From: Isoetes taiwanensis
Lineage: Eukaryota; Streptophyta; Lycopodiopsida; Isoetales; Isoetaceae
Direction of reading: 5' to 3'
Assembly (NCBI GenBank): GCA_021234155.1
Contig: JAJEKV010000085.1
Location: 4,288,036-4,352,035 of the forward strand
Length of the DNA stretch: 64,000 bases
The notes below the pieces were generated by a model that saw nothing but the letters and a program-made list of their open reading frames with translations, was not told the origin of the DNA and did not search any database. Of the stretch, positions 47,995 through 57,566 are shown one piece after another (position 1 is the first letter of the stretch; every line of letters begins with the position of its first letter). Position numbers and translations under genes: made by a program.

Positions 47995-48545
47995 CAAATC
48001 TAACAGCCTTTTTGCGAGTCGAGAAAGACCCTCGACCTTTTTTTTCCTCTAACACGCCTTTCTCGACTCGCCGAAGTCGAAAAGTTCGAGATTTTCGCGG
48101 TTCCCAAAAATAGCCTTCAGAACTGTATTTTTTTAAATGAGGGTCGAGCTTGGAGTGAAAAACGCAGTTCTGAAGGCCGTTTTTGGAAAATTGTAGGTCT
48201 GAGAGCCTTTCTCGACTCGCGAGTCGAGAAAGATGGCTCATTAAAAAAAACACAGTTCTGAAGGCTATTTTTGGGAACTGCAGGTCTGAGAGCCTTTCTC
48301 GACTCGCGAGTCGAGAAAGGCAGGCTAGAGGAAAAAATGCAGTGCTGAGGGTCTTTCTCAACTCGCGAGTCGAGAAAGGTAGCTCAAAGTATAAAACGCA
48401 GATTCTGAAGGCTATTTTGGAAAACTGCACGTCTGAGAGCCTTTCTCGACTCGCGAGAGTCGAAAAGGCGGTCGAAAGTGAAAAATGCAGTTGGGGCCTT
48501 TCTCGACTTCGAGTCGAGAAAAGCAAAAGAGAAAAAATGCGGTTC
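47995..48545. repeat. Minisatellite of palindromic 24-bp cores
   Basis: At least five units of 60-90 bp share the self-complementary core TTTCTCGACTCGCGAGTC plus GAGAAA, at about 48205, 48296, 48354, 48441 and 48499, with related half-cores at 48014 and 48060. Spacers repeat GCAGTTCTGAAGGC and TTTTGGGAACTGCAGGTCTG-like blocks. Some cores are exact palindromes; others have one to three changes. Frames that run through here are by-products of the repeat. Confidence 0.9.
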
Positions 48546-48700
48546 TAAGAGAGAAAAATTACATTAAGATTTTAATCATTTATAAGTTTTCAACTTATCT
48601 CATCCTAACCGAAAGTGTTTTATGGCCACTCGACACCCCTTTTTAAGTGCACTCCATACTCCATGGAGCTTCTCTATCCATGATTAAAAGTTGAAATTTG

Positions 48701-48747
48701 GAAGGGGGAGGGAGGGAGGGGGGGGGGGCTGGGGGGGGTTGGGGGGC
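48701..48747 (+). repeat. G-run tract next to the CACTA end
   Basis: Purine-rich DNA with several runs of three to twelve G (GGGGGAGGGAGGGAGGGGGG and following runs). It meets the G3+ spacing rule for G-quadruplexes and ends about 10 bp before the CACTA terminus. Confidence 0.7.
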
Positions 48748-48756
48748 ATATACTTT

Positions 48757-49280
48757 CACTACAAAACCAAAGCCCCGTTATTTACGTCTATTACGACGCC
48801 CGGCGTCGCTTGCATCGTCGATGATCGACGTCAAAACGTCGATAAACGACGCCTATTTCGGCGTCGTAGAAGTCGATAAACGACGCTTATGCGCCGCTAT
48901 ACGCGTCGCAACCGCCGGGCGATGGTTTAATTTACATGACGCCGCTCAACGCCGTTAACGCATTACGCGGGTCATTGACGCCGCACTGCTTCTTTGACCG
49001 CGTGGCCACGCCCGGCCGGGCGCGGGCGGATGACTTCGCAACGCCGTTCAACGGCGAAAAAGTACACGTCATCATGTCCGTCCAGCGTGGCGTTGCCAGC
49101 GCGTAGCGCTGACGTGGCTGCCGCGTGTGAAACGTCGTTCAACGACGGCGTTCTTTGGCGTGGCGCCACCTGTCTGCCGCATGGTCGTGCCGGCTTTCTG
49201 GCGGCACGGCGCCAACGCCACTTAACGTCGTTCAACGACGCCGACGGCGTGGCGACCCACAACGTCGTTCAACGACGATT
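48757..49280. repeat. CACTA terminus and subterminal repeats
   Basis: Starts CACTACAAAACC and contains many short copies of ACGTCGTT, AACGACG and GGCGTCG in both orientations, for example ACGTCGTTCAACGACG near 49130-49146, 49225-49241 and 49262-49277. Subterminal repeats of this kind bind the TNPA-like protein in known CACTA elements. GC content is far above the flanks. Confidence 0.8.
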
Positions 49281-49721
49281 AAGGAATTTTGATAAAAAAA
49301 AATATTTATTTAATATTATTCAATATGATTTAACGGACAGTTAATATTCATATGCAAAATTAACAAATATTTAATATAAATAAATATTTAGTAATATTTA
49401 TTAATATTAATATTATCAATAATATTAATAGTATTAATAAATATTAAATATGAACAAAATAAATCGAGAATAAATATTTAAAAATTTAAAAATTCGAAAA
49501 ATAGAAACAAATATTGATTAAATTATATTAATGGTAGATAAGCATTATTGTTTAATATGTAATTAAATGTTTAATAAATCTAAGAATAAAAAATAGAATC
49601 GAGCATAAAATTAACATAACAAAAAAATCACAAATAATAAGAACAAAGCATAAAAATTTAAATTGAATTCAATTAATATATTTCACAATGTAATTTGCAC
49701 ATTACAAAATATATTAAGTCT
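49281..49721. other. AT-rich 3' region, no gene seen
   Basis: Very AT-rich with repeated TAATATTAATAT-type words; probably the 3' untranslated part of the gene that ends at 49722. Confidence 0.4.
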
Positions 49722-51410
49722 TTAGTTGTTGCTCTCTTCTTCTTCTTCTTCATTGGCTTCGTCTTCATTTACCTGCATTATATTGTATCGCAACAATTAG
49801 TTCATTGTAGTCACAAATAATTATCTAATGAATGATACACACTTCATCCCCCTTTCACGCCAGCGATGGCGTCTGCGATGGCCGCATGATCGCCTTGTTT
49901 GAAGGCCCTTTCGTTCATCTTTAGCAAGGGGCGACCAAAGAAATGACGCCTAGTGAGAATGAGCACCAAAACTAATGTTAGTGTTCAACTTCGAGAACCT
50001 ACATTATAAACCAAATTTATACTTACAAATAGCTTATCCGTAAAGCCATAACCGCCGGACCAGTCTTATTGGCACTATGGTCGCCACTTGCTTCGTCGTA
50101 CCTGGCGTCAGTTTTTGCTTTGTTCTAGCTTCCCTTTCTTTGATAATATGTTGGCCTTCAAACACTACAATGCAATACAAGGACTTAGTCCACATGGCAT
50201 CATCTAATTATACGACTCATGGGAGAGATGATGTACTTGAAATGCCTCATTAGTCAACCAGATAGGCTGTGCCACTTCCTCTATCGGGACTCACCTTGCT
50301 TTGGCAAGAGCTTTTCGCTTCTTCCGATTACCTCGCAAAATATAAATAAAATATGAGTACAATGAGGTTATAATGAAGAACGAAAGAGCCTAATACCGGT
50401 GGATTTAACATGTTTACCCCCGCTTTGAACAAAGCTCCCTCCATGAGATCTCTCCCGACTTGAGCTCGGGATATTACGCTTCTAAAATCTCCTTGATCCT
50501 CTCTTTTTTCCTCATCATAGGCTCCCCGAAGTTCCATTCACCCTTGTGGGCGTTATGGCAAACGCTATTTGTGACATTATTAGCCATCTTCCAAAAATTG
50601 TCGCCATCTGCGGTCTTTGTGGTAGCGGCAACTTCTTGCTACTACACTCAACATACGACTAACATATGAATATGTGTTAGTGAACAAAAAAGGGCATAAT
50701 TCAAGATGAACTCACTCATATTGAAAGAGATGCCTTCGTGGAGGTGGTGCGGTGGTGCACGATCTTTAACAGAGCTTGAAGAGGAATTGCGTCCCTTTCG
50801 ACGTGGACGGCGGTCGGCCGACTCGCCGTGGGGGTTCATTCTCCTCGCGTGCTGAACGGGCCCAAGATTGAATTCTGAAGGAGTGTATGAGCTATGACGT
50901 GGAGGTCATGGGCGCCCGGACCTCCGCCTACTTTGTTCAACGGCACCGCGCGCAATCTCCATTTCTGCGGGCGACATCCCTAATTGCAAGGCATTCCACC
51001 TATCTTCGGGGTTATCGCCCGTTGATATCTCTGGAGTTCCTCGCTCTTCGTCTTCCTGCTGGATCGCGAGGTCCTTTTTCCGCCTCTTTCGGTGGTGGTC
51101 TTGAAGAAGATCCCATAACCACGACGGCGAACATTATGCATAGGAAAAAGAAGGGCCGAACCGCATTTACACGCTACATTTAAAAACATTAGAACGTTAA
51201 AAATAAATGGTTAACTTACATTTTATCCTAGAAAAAAATCCATACCAAATCCACACAATGGTGGAGGTGGCGGTGGTGGCGAAGCTAAACCCGAGCGACC
51301 AACCGCCTCTTAAAGGCCTTTTGGGGTTTAGGGCTGTCATTAAGGCTACCAAGCCACGAGAAGTAAAGTTGTGAACAATAGATATGCCATCGTGCATCCC
51401 ATGGTTCTTT
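49722..51410 (-). pseudogene. CACTA second-gene-like protein, several exons
   Basis: Minus-strand coding is split by introns. The last exon (49772-49722) reads VNEDEANEEEEEESNN and stop, just after an acceptor GCAG. Before it, 49946-49841 reads HFFGRPLLKMNERAFKQGD and then HAAIADAIAGVKG. Around 50110-50050 is NARYDEASGDHSANKTGPA. Near 50560-50450 is HKGEWNFGEPMMRKKERIK. Upstream, 51180-50770 is Arg/Ser/Pro-rich. The pattern (Pro-rich start, Trp/Lys helical middle, acidic tail) and place beside a CACTA end fit the second gene of such elements (TNPA-like or plant transposase type). I cannot name the family with certainty. Frames shift several times, so it is probably dead. Confidence 0.4.
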
Positions 51411-51639
51411 GGACATGTGCAAAAACTTGCAAGTTATTTATATGGAGTCACGATGAATAACATAGTAGGAAAGCAACAAATGTTAGCAACATGGGAAGTT
51501 CATTACAAAACATTGGGATTTGAATAATTAAAAGTGTCTTTATATATTTGGTTATTAGACAATTAAAAAAATTTAATACTCTTAAACATGGCAAGATATA
51601 CAATATTGTATTCATTATTTGAGTTGTGACAACAACAAT

Positions 51640-53010
51640 TTTGACATCTCCAAGGCATCCATGCACTTCATGTGGCGTCTTTGTCTCACAACCATGGTAG
51701 AAGATATTCCAACACTTTGTAAGGCTTCAACAACTTCGAAGCTTTGGGTGGTGATGAGAATACGTCTTCCGTAGGCACATCATTCTTGTTTTTGCTCCTC
51801 CAACTTGTCAAGGCGTCGTTGGTACATATGGGTTGGATTAATCCATTGGGCATTGTTGTTATTATTAAACCACTCCATTAGGCATAGCTTGCACGAAATC
51901 CGAAGCATCTCATAAATATATCCCAATGCATAGACATCATGAATTTAGTGTCCCCATACCACGATCATCATCCTTTGATTTCTCAAACCACGGTTTCCTC
52001 TAACCATGGATATTTTGCTTGTCCATCCCAAAGTAAGTACCGACACTTCAACAAGGGGCGGCGCTCTTTGAAAATGAATTGCATTGTCCCAATCACCAAT
52101 GGCCACCCACACATTTTGGTACTCATCATCAAAATGTAATTTGACTCTCTTGCAATTAAGCTTTGTGTGAGTGAAGTGGCCTTTGTGGATCTCAACGACA
52201 CCTTATACGCTAGGGCAAGAGCTATCTCTGAACATCTTGATATACAACTCGCATTTTGCTCCTAAGTTCAGCCTATGTGTTTTGTCGGTTCTTCTTGGCG
52301 CTCTAGCAATTGCATTTGACCATCTTCTAAAAACGTGACAAGTTATTAGGTAAATAGTCAAACAAGTGTGCAAGTGTCTCTCCATTCATGAAAGGTAGAA
52401 TCACCATTGGCCCTATGGTATCCCCACTAGAGCTAGCAACTTCATATGCAAGTCCAATGGATGTAGCCAAAGCAGGATCGCGGGCTCTTGAAGCGTATGT
52501 ATCTTTGAGCCATCTCATACGTCTACTGCCTATCTTTGCCCTTGAAAACCCATCCAATTGTATAGCTCATCATCTTGGAAGTGTTGTGTTCCGTTGATTT
52601 TGATTTGATACGTGCGATGTGTTGGTTTCTCCTCAATAAGGCATATCACATCCACGGCCTCTACGGGCATGGGATCAACAAAGATTGATGTGTTCATGTG
52701 ATTCTCCAAAGAAAAGTGGGGCTTGCTAGGCCCCTGCTCCACTAGAGCTTCCCCACGATGCAAAGCATTTTTAATTACCTCCAACCGGCGTGCATTGAGA
52801 TCCGCAATGATGTTCTTGTGATCAAGCAAAAACTTCTTTGAGGAATTCCATGAAGCTACCCATTCCTTGACACGAGCCTCGGCATTGGGACTTTTAAGCT
52901 GCCTTTGAATGCTTCAAACATGTCTTGAGTTCATCCATGGGGTTTCCAATCATTGGCTTTACATGTGTGTCAAGGAGAGAAGTCAACATTTCTTCTTGAC
53001 TGGCCATTTT
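51640..53010 (-). pseudogene. Degenerate protein-kinase-like gene
   Basis: Minus-strand pieces line up in the order of a protein kinase domain. An N-terminal start MASQEEMLTSLLDTHVKPM (53007-52950) leads into a helical part (ADLNARRLEVIKNALHRGEA). HRTYQIKING (about 52620) may be an ATP-lobe strand. DPALATSIGLAYEVASSSGD then GPMVILPFMNGETLAHLFDY (52480-52350) looks like the C-helix to hinge region. HKGHFTHTKLN (52190-52152) takes the catalytic-loop place, with the HRD and Lys changed. GDWDNA (52097-52080) takes the DFG place. DVYALGYIYEML (51938-51904) fits subdomain IX. The catalytic residues are altered, so a pseudokinase or decayed kinase is likely. Frameshifts lie near 52940, 52530, 52330 and 52200. 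The assignment rests on pattern order, not on an alignment. Confidence 0.4.
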
Positions 53011-53473
53011 TGTGCTAACTCAAATTGGCACTTCCTTTTCACATGTCGACAAAATGGTCGAAACCGTTGACGGTTGCATCTCCCGTCCGGGACTTTCGTT
53101 AGCACATATCTCATTTATGACCATGCGTCTAATCTCACTAATCATTAGTGTCTTCACAGTCGGGGCCATACCTACAAACCAATTTAGATTCATTAATCTT
53201 GCTTTGTGACTTTTTTCAAACCTTCATTATGAATCTTTACCTACTTTCTTAAGAGTTAGTTTTTCTTTTAATTTTTTTTTTTAAAACCAACTATTTAAAT
53301 GTTTTCTTGCTCTTAACCACTCCACATCAGTGTTTCTTTGACATCCCTAACATCTTTAAAAAACAACATTCTTAACTAGAAACCTGAAAATCAATAATGC
53401 AATTTTTTTCAAAAACCCTGCCCTTGTCCAATCCCATAAAGATTTCTATTTATTGATATATTAATAAAAAAAA

Positions 53474-53830
53474 TAAACAAGAGTAGGCGGTGAGCTTGGA
53501 CCCGGAACACCTAGTCTTCTCCACTCAAGGCGGAGCCGACCATGCCCTTGTCCAAGTCTCCCCCAATTTTTCTAAACTAAATACATTAATCAATAAAATT
53601 ACAAGAGTAAACGGTGAGCTTGGACCCGGAACACCTAGTCTTCTCCACTCAAGGCGGAGCCGACCATGCCCTTGTCCAAGTCTCCCCAATTTTTTCTAAA
53701 CTAAATACATTAATCAATAAAATTACAAAGAGTAAGCGGTGAGCTTGGACCTGAACACCTAGTCTTCTCCACTCAAAGCGAGGGCCGACCATGCCCTTGT
53801 CCAAGTCTCCCCAAGTTTTTTTAACCTAAA
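53474..53830. repeat. Three tandem copies of a ~124-bp unit
   Basis: GGTGAGCTTGGACCCGGAAC begins copies at 53489, 53613 and 53739 (spacing 124 and 126 bp). Each continues with CACCTAGTCTTCTCCACTCA, CCGACCATGCCCTTGTCCAA and an AT-rich linker. Copy 3 carries a few changes. A fragment also appears at 53418. Confidence 0.9.
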
Positions 53831-53997
53831 TAAAACATTAAAATTTTATTCTCCTACTCAAACTCAAATTCTTACCTAGAATGTCTTCGAGCTGCGAAAA
53901 TCGATTTCCAAGAGCGACGCATTTTGTTATTAGTGTACATGCAAAAAAATAAAGGCATTCAATAATTAGAAAACTTACATAAATAAAGAAATAAATA

Positions 53998-54020
53998 AAA
54001 AAAAAAAAAAAAAAAAAAAA
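53998..54020. repeat. A-run
   Basis: A run of more than 20 A. Two AAGAAGGGCCTCGCCTTT-type blocks follow at 54136 and 54192. Confidence 0.8.
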
Positions 54021-54240
54021 AGACGATTCACGTTGAAAAGATCATTGACATTAAAACTATTTACATTGTTAATTAAAAAGAACTATATATTGACATGTAA
54101 AAAATGAAAATAAAAAAAAAAGGAAGAACATAAAAGAAGGGCCTCGCCTTTTCAACCACGCCCCTTCTTGTAATAAAAAATAGAGGAAGAATGGGCCTCG
54201 CCTTTCAGCGGCGCCCTTCTTCCATGGAAAAAAAATAGAA

Positions 54241-54495
54241 GAGGAAGAAGAAGAAGAAGAAGAAGAAGAAGAAGAAGAAGAAGAAGAAGAAGAAGAAGAA
54301 GAAGAAGAAGAAGAAGAAGATGAAGAAGAAGAAGAAGAAGAAGAAGAAGAAGAAGAAGAAGAAGAAGAAGAAGAAGAAGAAGAAGAAGAAGAAGAAGAAG
54401 AAGAAGAAGAAGAAGAAGAAGAAGAAGAAGAAGAAGAAGAAGAAGAAGAAGAAGAAGAAGAAGAAGAAGAAGAAGAAGAAGAAGAAGAAGAAGAA
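54241..54495 (+). repeat. Long (GAA)n microsatellite
   Basis: About 250 bp of nearly pure GAA repeats with one GAT interruption at 54319-54321 and GGA-rich edges. It gives a false poly-lysine reading frame. Long GAA/TTC tracts can form triplex DNA; that is known from other genomes, not shown here. Confidence 0.95.
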
Positions 54496-54829
54496 GGAGG
54501 AGGAGAAGGAGGAGGGGAAGGGAGATAGGAAAGAAAGATTGAATAGAATGAGAAAGTGGTGAAGAAGAAGAAGAAGAAAATGAATAGAAGATTGGAAGAA
54601 CGGAAGATTAGAAGGAAGAAACCAATGATTGGAAGATCATTGGAAGAAGAAGGAGGAGGATTCGATTCATACTAATAAGAGGCGAAATGGATTGAAGAAA
54701 AACAAGGATGGAAAGAAGAGGAGGATAGAAATGGGATGGATTGAAAACAAACAAGAAAAAACAAGAAGCCCTAAATCTATCAAACAACAAGCCTAATTCA
54801 AAAATAGAGTTGATTGATCCATTGAAATA

Positions 54830-54892
54830 CCTTTGGATGCTTGCTTGAAGCTTGAAAGGACCGCGAAGGATGATCCGCGCAAAAATCGCCAT
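54830..54892 (-). other. Possible first exon of a minus-strand CACTA gene
   Basis: ATG at 54892 opens MAIFARIILRGPFKLQASIQ and reaches a GTATTT donor-like site at about 54830. It lies just left of a subterminal-type repeat block, the place where the first exon of a CACTA gene would be. No link to the downstream kinase-like or 49.7-51.4 kb coding can be shown. Confidence 0.25.
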
Positions 54893-54929
54893 TTTAAAAA
54901 CGCCCTCCTCCAGCGGCTTAGAACCAAAA

Positions 54930-55078
54930 ACTAGGCGGCGGAAAAGCCGGCTTTGTTTTCGATAAAAAGTTCTTCAGACGCCGCTTGAACGACGTCGTGA
55001 GGTCGTTTAACGACGTCTGTCATAGTCGTTAAACGACGTCTATAACGACGTCTTTGTGTTAAACGACGTGCCCTTTAA
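54930..55078. repeat. Subterminal-type ACGACGTC repeat block
   Basis: Contains AGACGCCGCTTGAACGACGTC, then GTCGTTTAACGACGTCTG and further AACGACGTC copies. The block resembles 60610-60750 in the same orientation (both include AAAGCCGGC, AGACGCCG, GGTCGTTTAACGACGTCTAT or a close form). It abuts the 3' end of the Argonaute fragment. Confidence 0.7.
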
Positions 55079-55990
55079 ACATCTCCTGCAAAAAATCAAT
55101 TTATTAAACATTTCAAAATCGATTTCTTAAACCAACATCTGCACACCTTTCGTATTGCTGCCAACCCTACATTAAGAACACTTGCAAACTGGGATTCGCT
55201 GACACCATCCCTGAAGTCCACAATACAATAAAATTTATTAAAATTGAACCTGAAAGCTGGGAGAGAACTATACATAGCCATAAGGGGTAGGAACCTGAAT
55301 ACAACAAGCTGTGGAGGCAACTGTTTTGTTCCGATACTTACTGAGCCTGCAAACCCTTTCAACAATTCCCCACAAGCAAAAAGTTAATTATCCTTTCAAT
55401 ATCGATTGAAAAAGTTATTTATGTTACTTACGCAATCATGCCCCCGTAGGTTCTTCGCATAACGATTCATAGTTTCACATTTTCGTGATTGTGTTTTGAC
55501 CCGCGGCGACAAAAGCGATATCAAGTTGGCCAATCAGAGCCCCAAATCACCGAAGTTAAAATAGGAATGTAATGAATTGAAATTTGAAATGTCAAGTGCA
55601 CACACAGTTCAATCCTTACAATTGCAATTGATGGTGAATTTGACGAGAATGGGGCTCCATGTGACACATCCATTCCAAAGATTATAGTTGGCTCCCTGGA
55701 GACCTTTGGAAGACCAATGACGAAATTCCATCGATAACATCGTATATATCCTCCACACTACAGCTTTAAAGTAAGTCTTCGCAATGATGAACAGGGGAGC
55801 CATTATGGGGTACCAAGTGAGTTACCTTGGCATTAATTTTCAAAGCCACATTCGGCCAAGTACCGATCATTTATATTACGGGGAGGAACTATACACCGAT
55901 TAACAACTCCTACGCCCCGACACGTAAAACAGCTTTGTTAAACGGCCCTCAAAAAACATCTCTCGCATATAAGTATGCATTGCATCTTCC
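55079..55990 (-). pseudogene. AGO4-clade Argonaute fragment (MID end and PIWI)
   Basis: AGO4-type Argonautes bind 24-nt siRNAs and direct DNA methylation at transposons. Five minus-strand exon blocks appear in order. First, 55990-55826 reads GVVNRCIVPPRNINDRYL then NVALKINAK, before GTAACT. Second, 55757-55620 has TMLSMEF, GLPKVSREPTIIFGMDVSHG and PSIAI. Third, 55550-55433 has GSDWP, YR and QSRKCETMNRYAKNLRG, before GTAAGT. Fourth, about 55375-55295, reads GELLKGFAGSVSIGTKQLPP and QLVVF. Fifth, 55210-55147, reads DGVSESQFASVLNVGLAAIR. The fourth and fifth join as VVF-R-DGVSES across an 84-bp intron with GT..AG. GMDVSH and RDGVSE hold the first two PIWI catalytic Asp; GMDVSHG and RDGVSESQF are AGO4-clade forms. 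At least three frameshifts, a stop after WPT and a lost acceptor (TTCGG) show decay. The N-terminal and PAZ parts and the catalytic His region are missing. Confidence 0.78.
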
Positions 55991-56099
55991 TTCAGAAACT
56001 ACATATAAAAGGAATCAAACCATTACACAAAGATAGAGATCAGGTCTTTTCGAGGTAGAATGCATAGAATAAACTCGTGGCCCTTTTAGCCGAGATTTT

Positions 56100-56325
56100 A
56101 AAGCATTGAACATCATTGAAACTCAGGAATATCGATGGGGAGGAAATCAACATGATGCTATTGGTAACAATGATACGTATAACAAGGAATCGTGAGAATG
56201 ATAGTTGGGGAATTGCATCAAATGGAAATGACAGATGGGGAGGAGGCAACTCGGATGCCAATGATTCTTGGGGTATTGCTTCCAATGAAACTAACACATC
56301 CGAGCAGATAATAATGGAGCACTAG
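56100..56325 (+). pseudogene. Trp-Gly-rich tail, Argonaute-hook-like
   Basis: Plus-strand coding ends at a TAG (56323-56325). It holds four Trp-Gly motifs in 60 residues: EYRWGGNQ (TGG at 56136), then after a frameshift NDSWGIASNGN (56206), DRWGGG (56236) and NDSWGIASNE (56269). The nine-residue unit NDSWGIASN is repeated. Such spaced WG/GW motifs in Gly/Asn/Ser-rich sequence are the known Argonaute-binding platform of proteins like NRPE1 and SPT5L. The start is lost; the upstream side is the Argonaute fragment on the other strand. Chance similarity cannot be excluded in so short a piece. Confidence 0.4.
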
Positions 56326-56629
56326 TTGGCAATGATTACTTATGTATTTTATCTATCCTTCTTTATCTATCCACTTAGATTTCTCTCCATCCTTGTTTAT
56401 CTATCCACTTTAATAAACCGTACTTGTGCACCATTGAGCTTCACTTGCATACTTTCATACTAAATCAAGCTTGCCAATCACTTCAGTCATGATCAGAAGC
56501 AAAGGTAAACATATGGCTCACCAGGTTGCTCTTCCGCATACAATCTACACAAGGCATGCCCGGCCATATTCATGCAAAGTCGCAAGAAGAGCTTTTTGAT
56601 TTGCCATATTCTCTCGCATGATCACATAC
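56326..56629. other. No gene seen
   Basis: AT-rich with a repeated TTATCTATCCACTT word near 56365 and 56397. Possibly 3' untranslated sequence of the WG-rich frame. Confidence 0.4.
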
Positions 56630-56892
56630 AACTTCATATATGGTTGCAGCCTCTTCATAGATTACCGCTAAGGGTTTTGGACACGCCTTCTCGGGGTTCA
56701 ACGACGCCTCACCTTGAATTTCGAGTTCCCCGGGGCCTTGGGAGAGGAAATTTGGGGCAAGCAGCCTCCTGAGGGATTTTAGAGTCCGCCTCAAGGCCAA
56801 CACCCCAACTCCACTTCAAGACACGGCGCCAAGGTTCCCGCCGAATCGACAAGGAGAGGGCCTCAAACGTAAACCCCCGGTGGGCTGCCGTG

Positions 56893-57235
56893 CTCTAGAA
56901 GGGTTTACGTTTTGGGGCCGAGTCCTGGTCTGTTGCACTTGGGACCTGGCCGAAGCAAAGCCGAGAATACGAGCAAGGGGAACTCCACGGAGTTTTTAGT
57001 TTGGGCCTTTCCTCCTCCCGATGTGGCAAGTAGAAGTCGGGGCTTTTTGCAGTGGCAAGACATTCATAATTCGCAATTAATGCATTGCACCTAAAAATAA
57101 ATTCGGTTTTTGCCAGCGGATCCCTAATTCATCTCCAGCACACGGCCCAATTTTTCGAATTTTCGAGAAGGTCTAGGTCAAAGGGTTAGCATAGAATCGG
57201 CCGGGGCAGCCCGCTGCAGTGGCAACCGAAGCCGG
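56893..57235. repeat. Flank copy 1 of a ~320-bp duplication
   Basis: This segment recurs at 59220-59560 with the same order of blocks: GGGGCCGAGTCCT, GATGTGGCAA, TAATTAATGCATTGCACCTA, GGTCTAGGTCAAAGGGTTAG or its variant, and GGGGCAGCCCGCT. The two copies bracket the satellite array, so array and flank were duplicated together or the array expanded between them. Confidence 0.8.
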
Positions 57236-57566
57236 CACCCTTCCCCAAGTCAAACGAGGCCAGGACCTTGCGGGGATCCCTCACAAGAGGGGAGAGTCCG
57301 ACCCCGTGAGGCGGGATCCAAAAAGTTCCCCGAGGCAGCCCTTCCTGGCAGCGCCCCCGGTCGCGACGCTAATGACCACCCTCCCGGAGCCCGGTTCCCC
57401 TATCCCACCGCTGGATCCTCCGCTCGGGGGCCCCTCTTCGAAGGTCCAAAGATTCCAGATCGGTCCCGAGAACTTGTCAAACCGCTGGGCGCCCCGATGC
57501 CGGCCTTGTAGAAACCGCGTGACTGTTTTGTCGCTCGTGCACCGGATGCTCCTGAATGGCAAATAG
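57219..57566 (+). other. Open frame of unknown function in the satellite region
   Basis: A 115-codon plus-strand frame is Pro/Arg/Gly-rich and does not contain the 300-bp unit. No family is recognised; GC-rich sequence gives long frames by chance, so coding is doubtful. Confidence 0.15.

Noticed and set aside
47924-48526. 200-codon minus-strand frame
   Set aside because: It runs through the palindromic minisatellite and simply repeats its unit.
54320-54562. 80-codon poly-lysine reading frame
   Set aside because: It is only the GAA microsatellite read as AAG codons.
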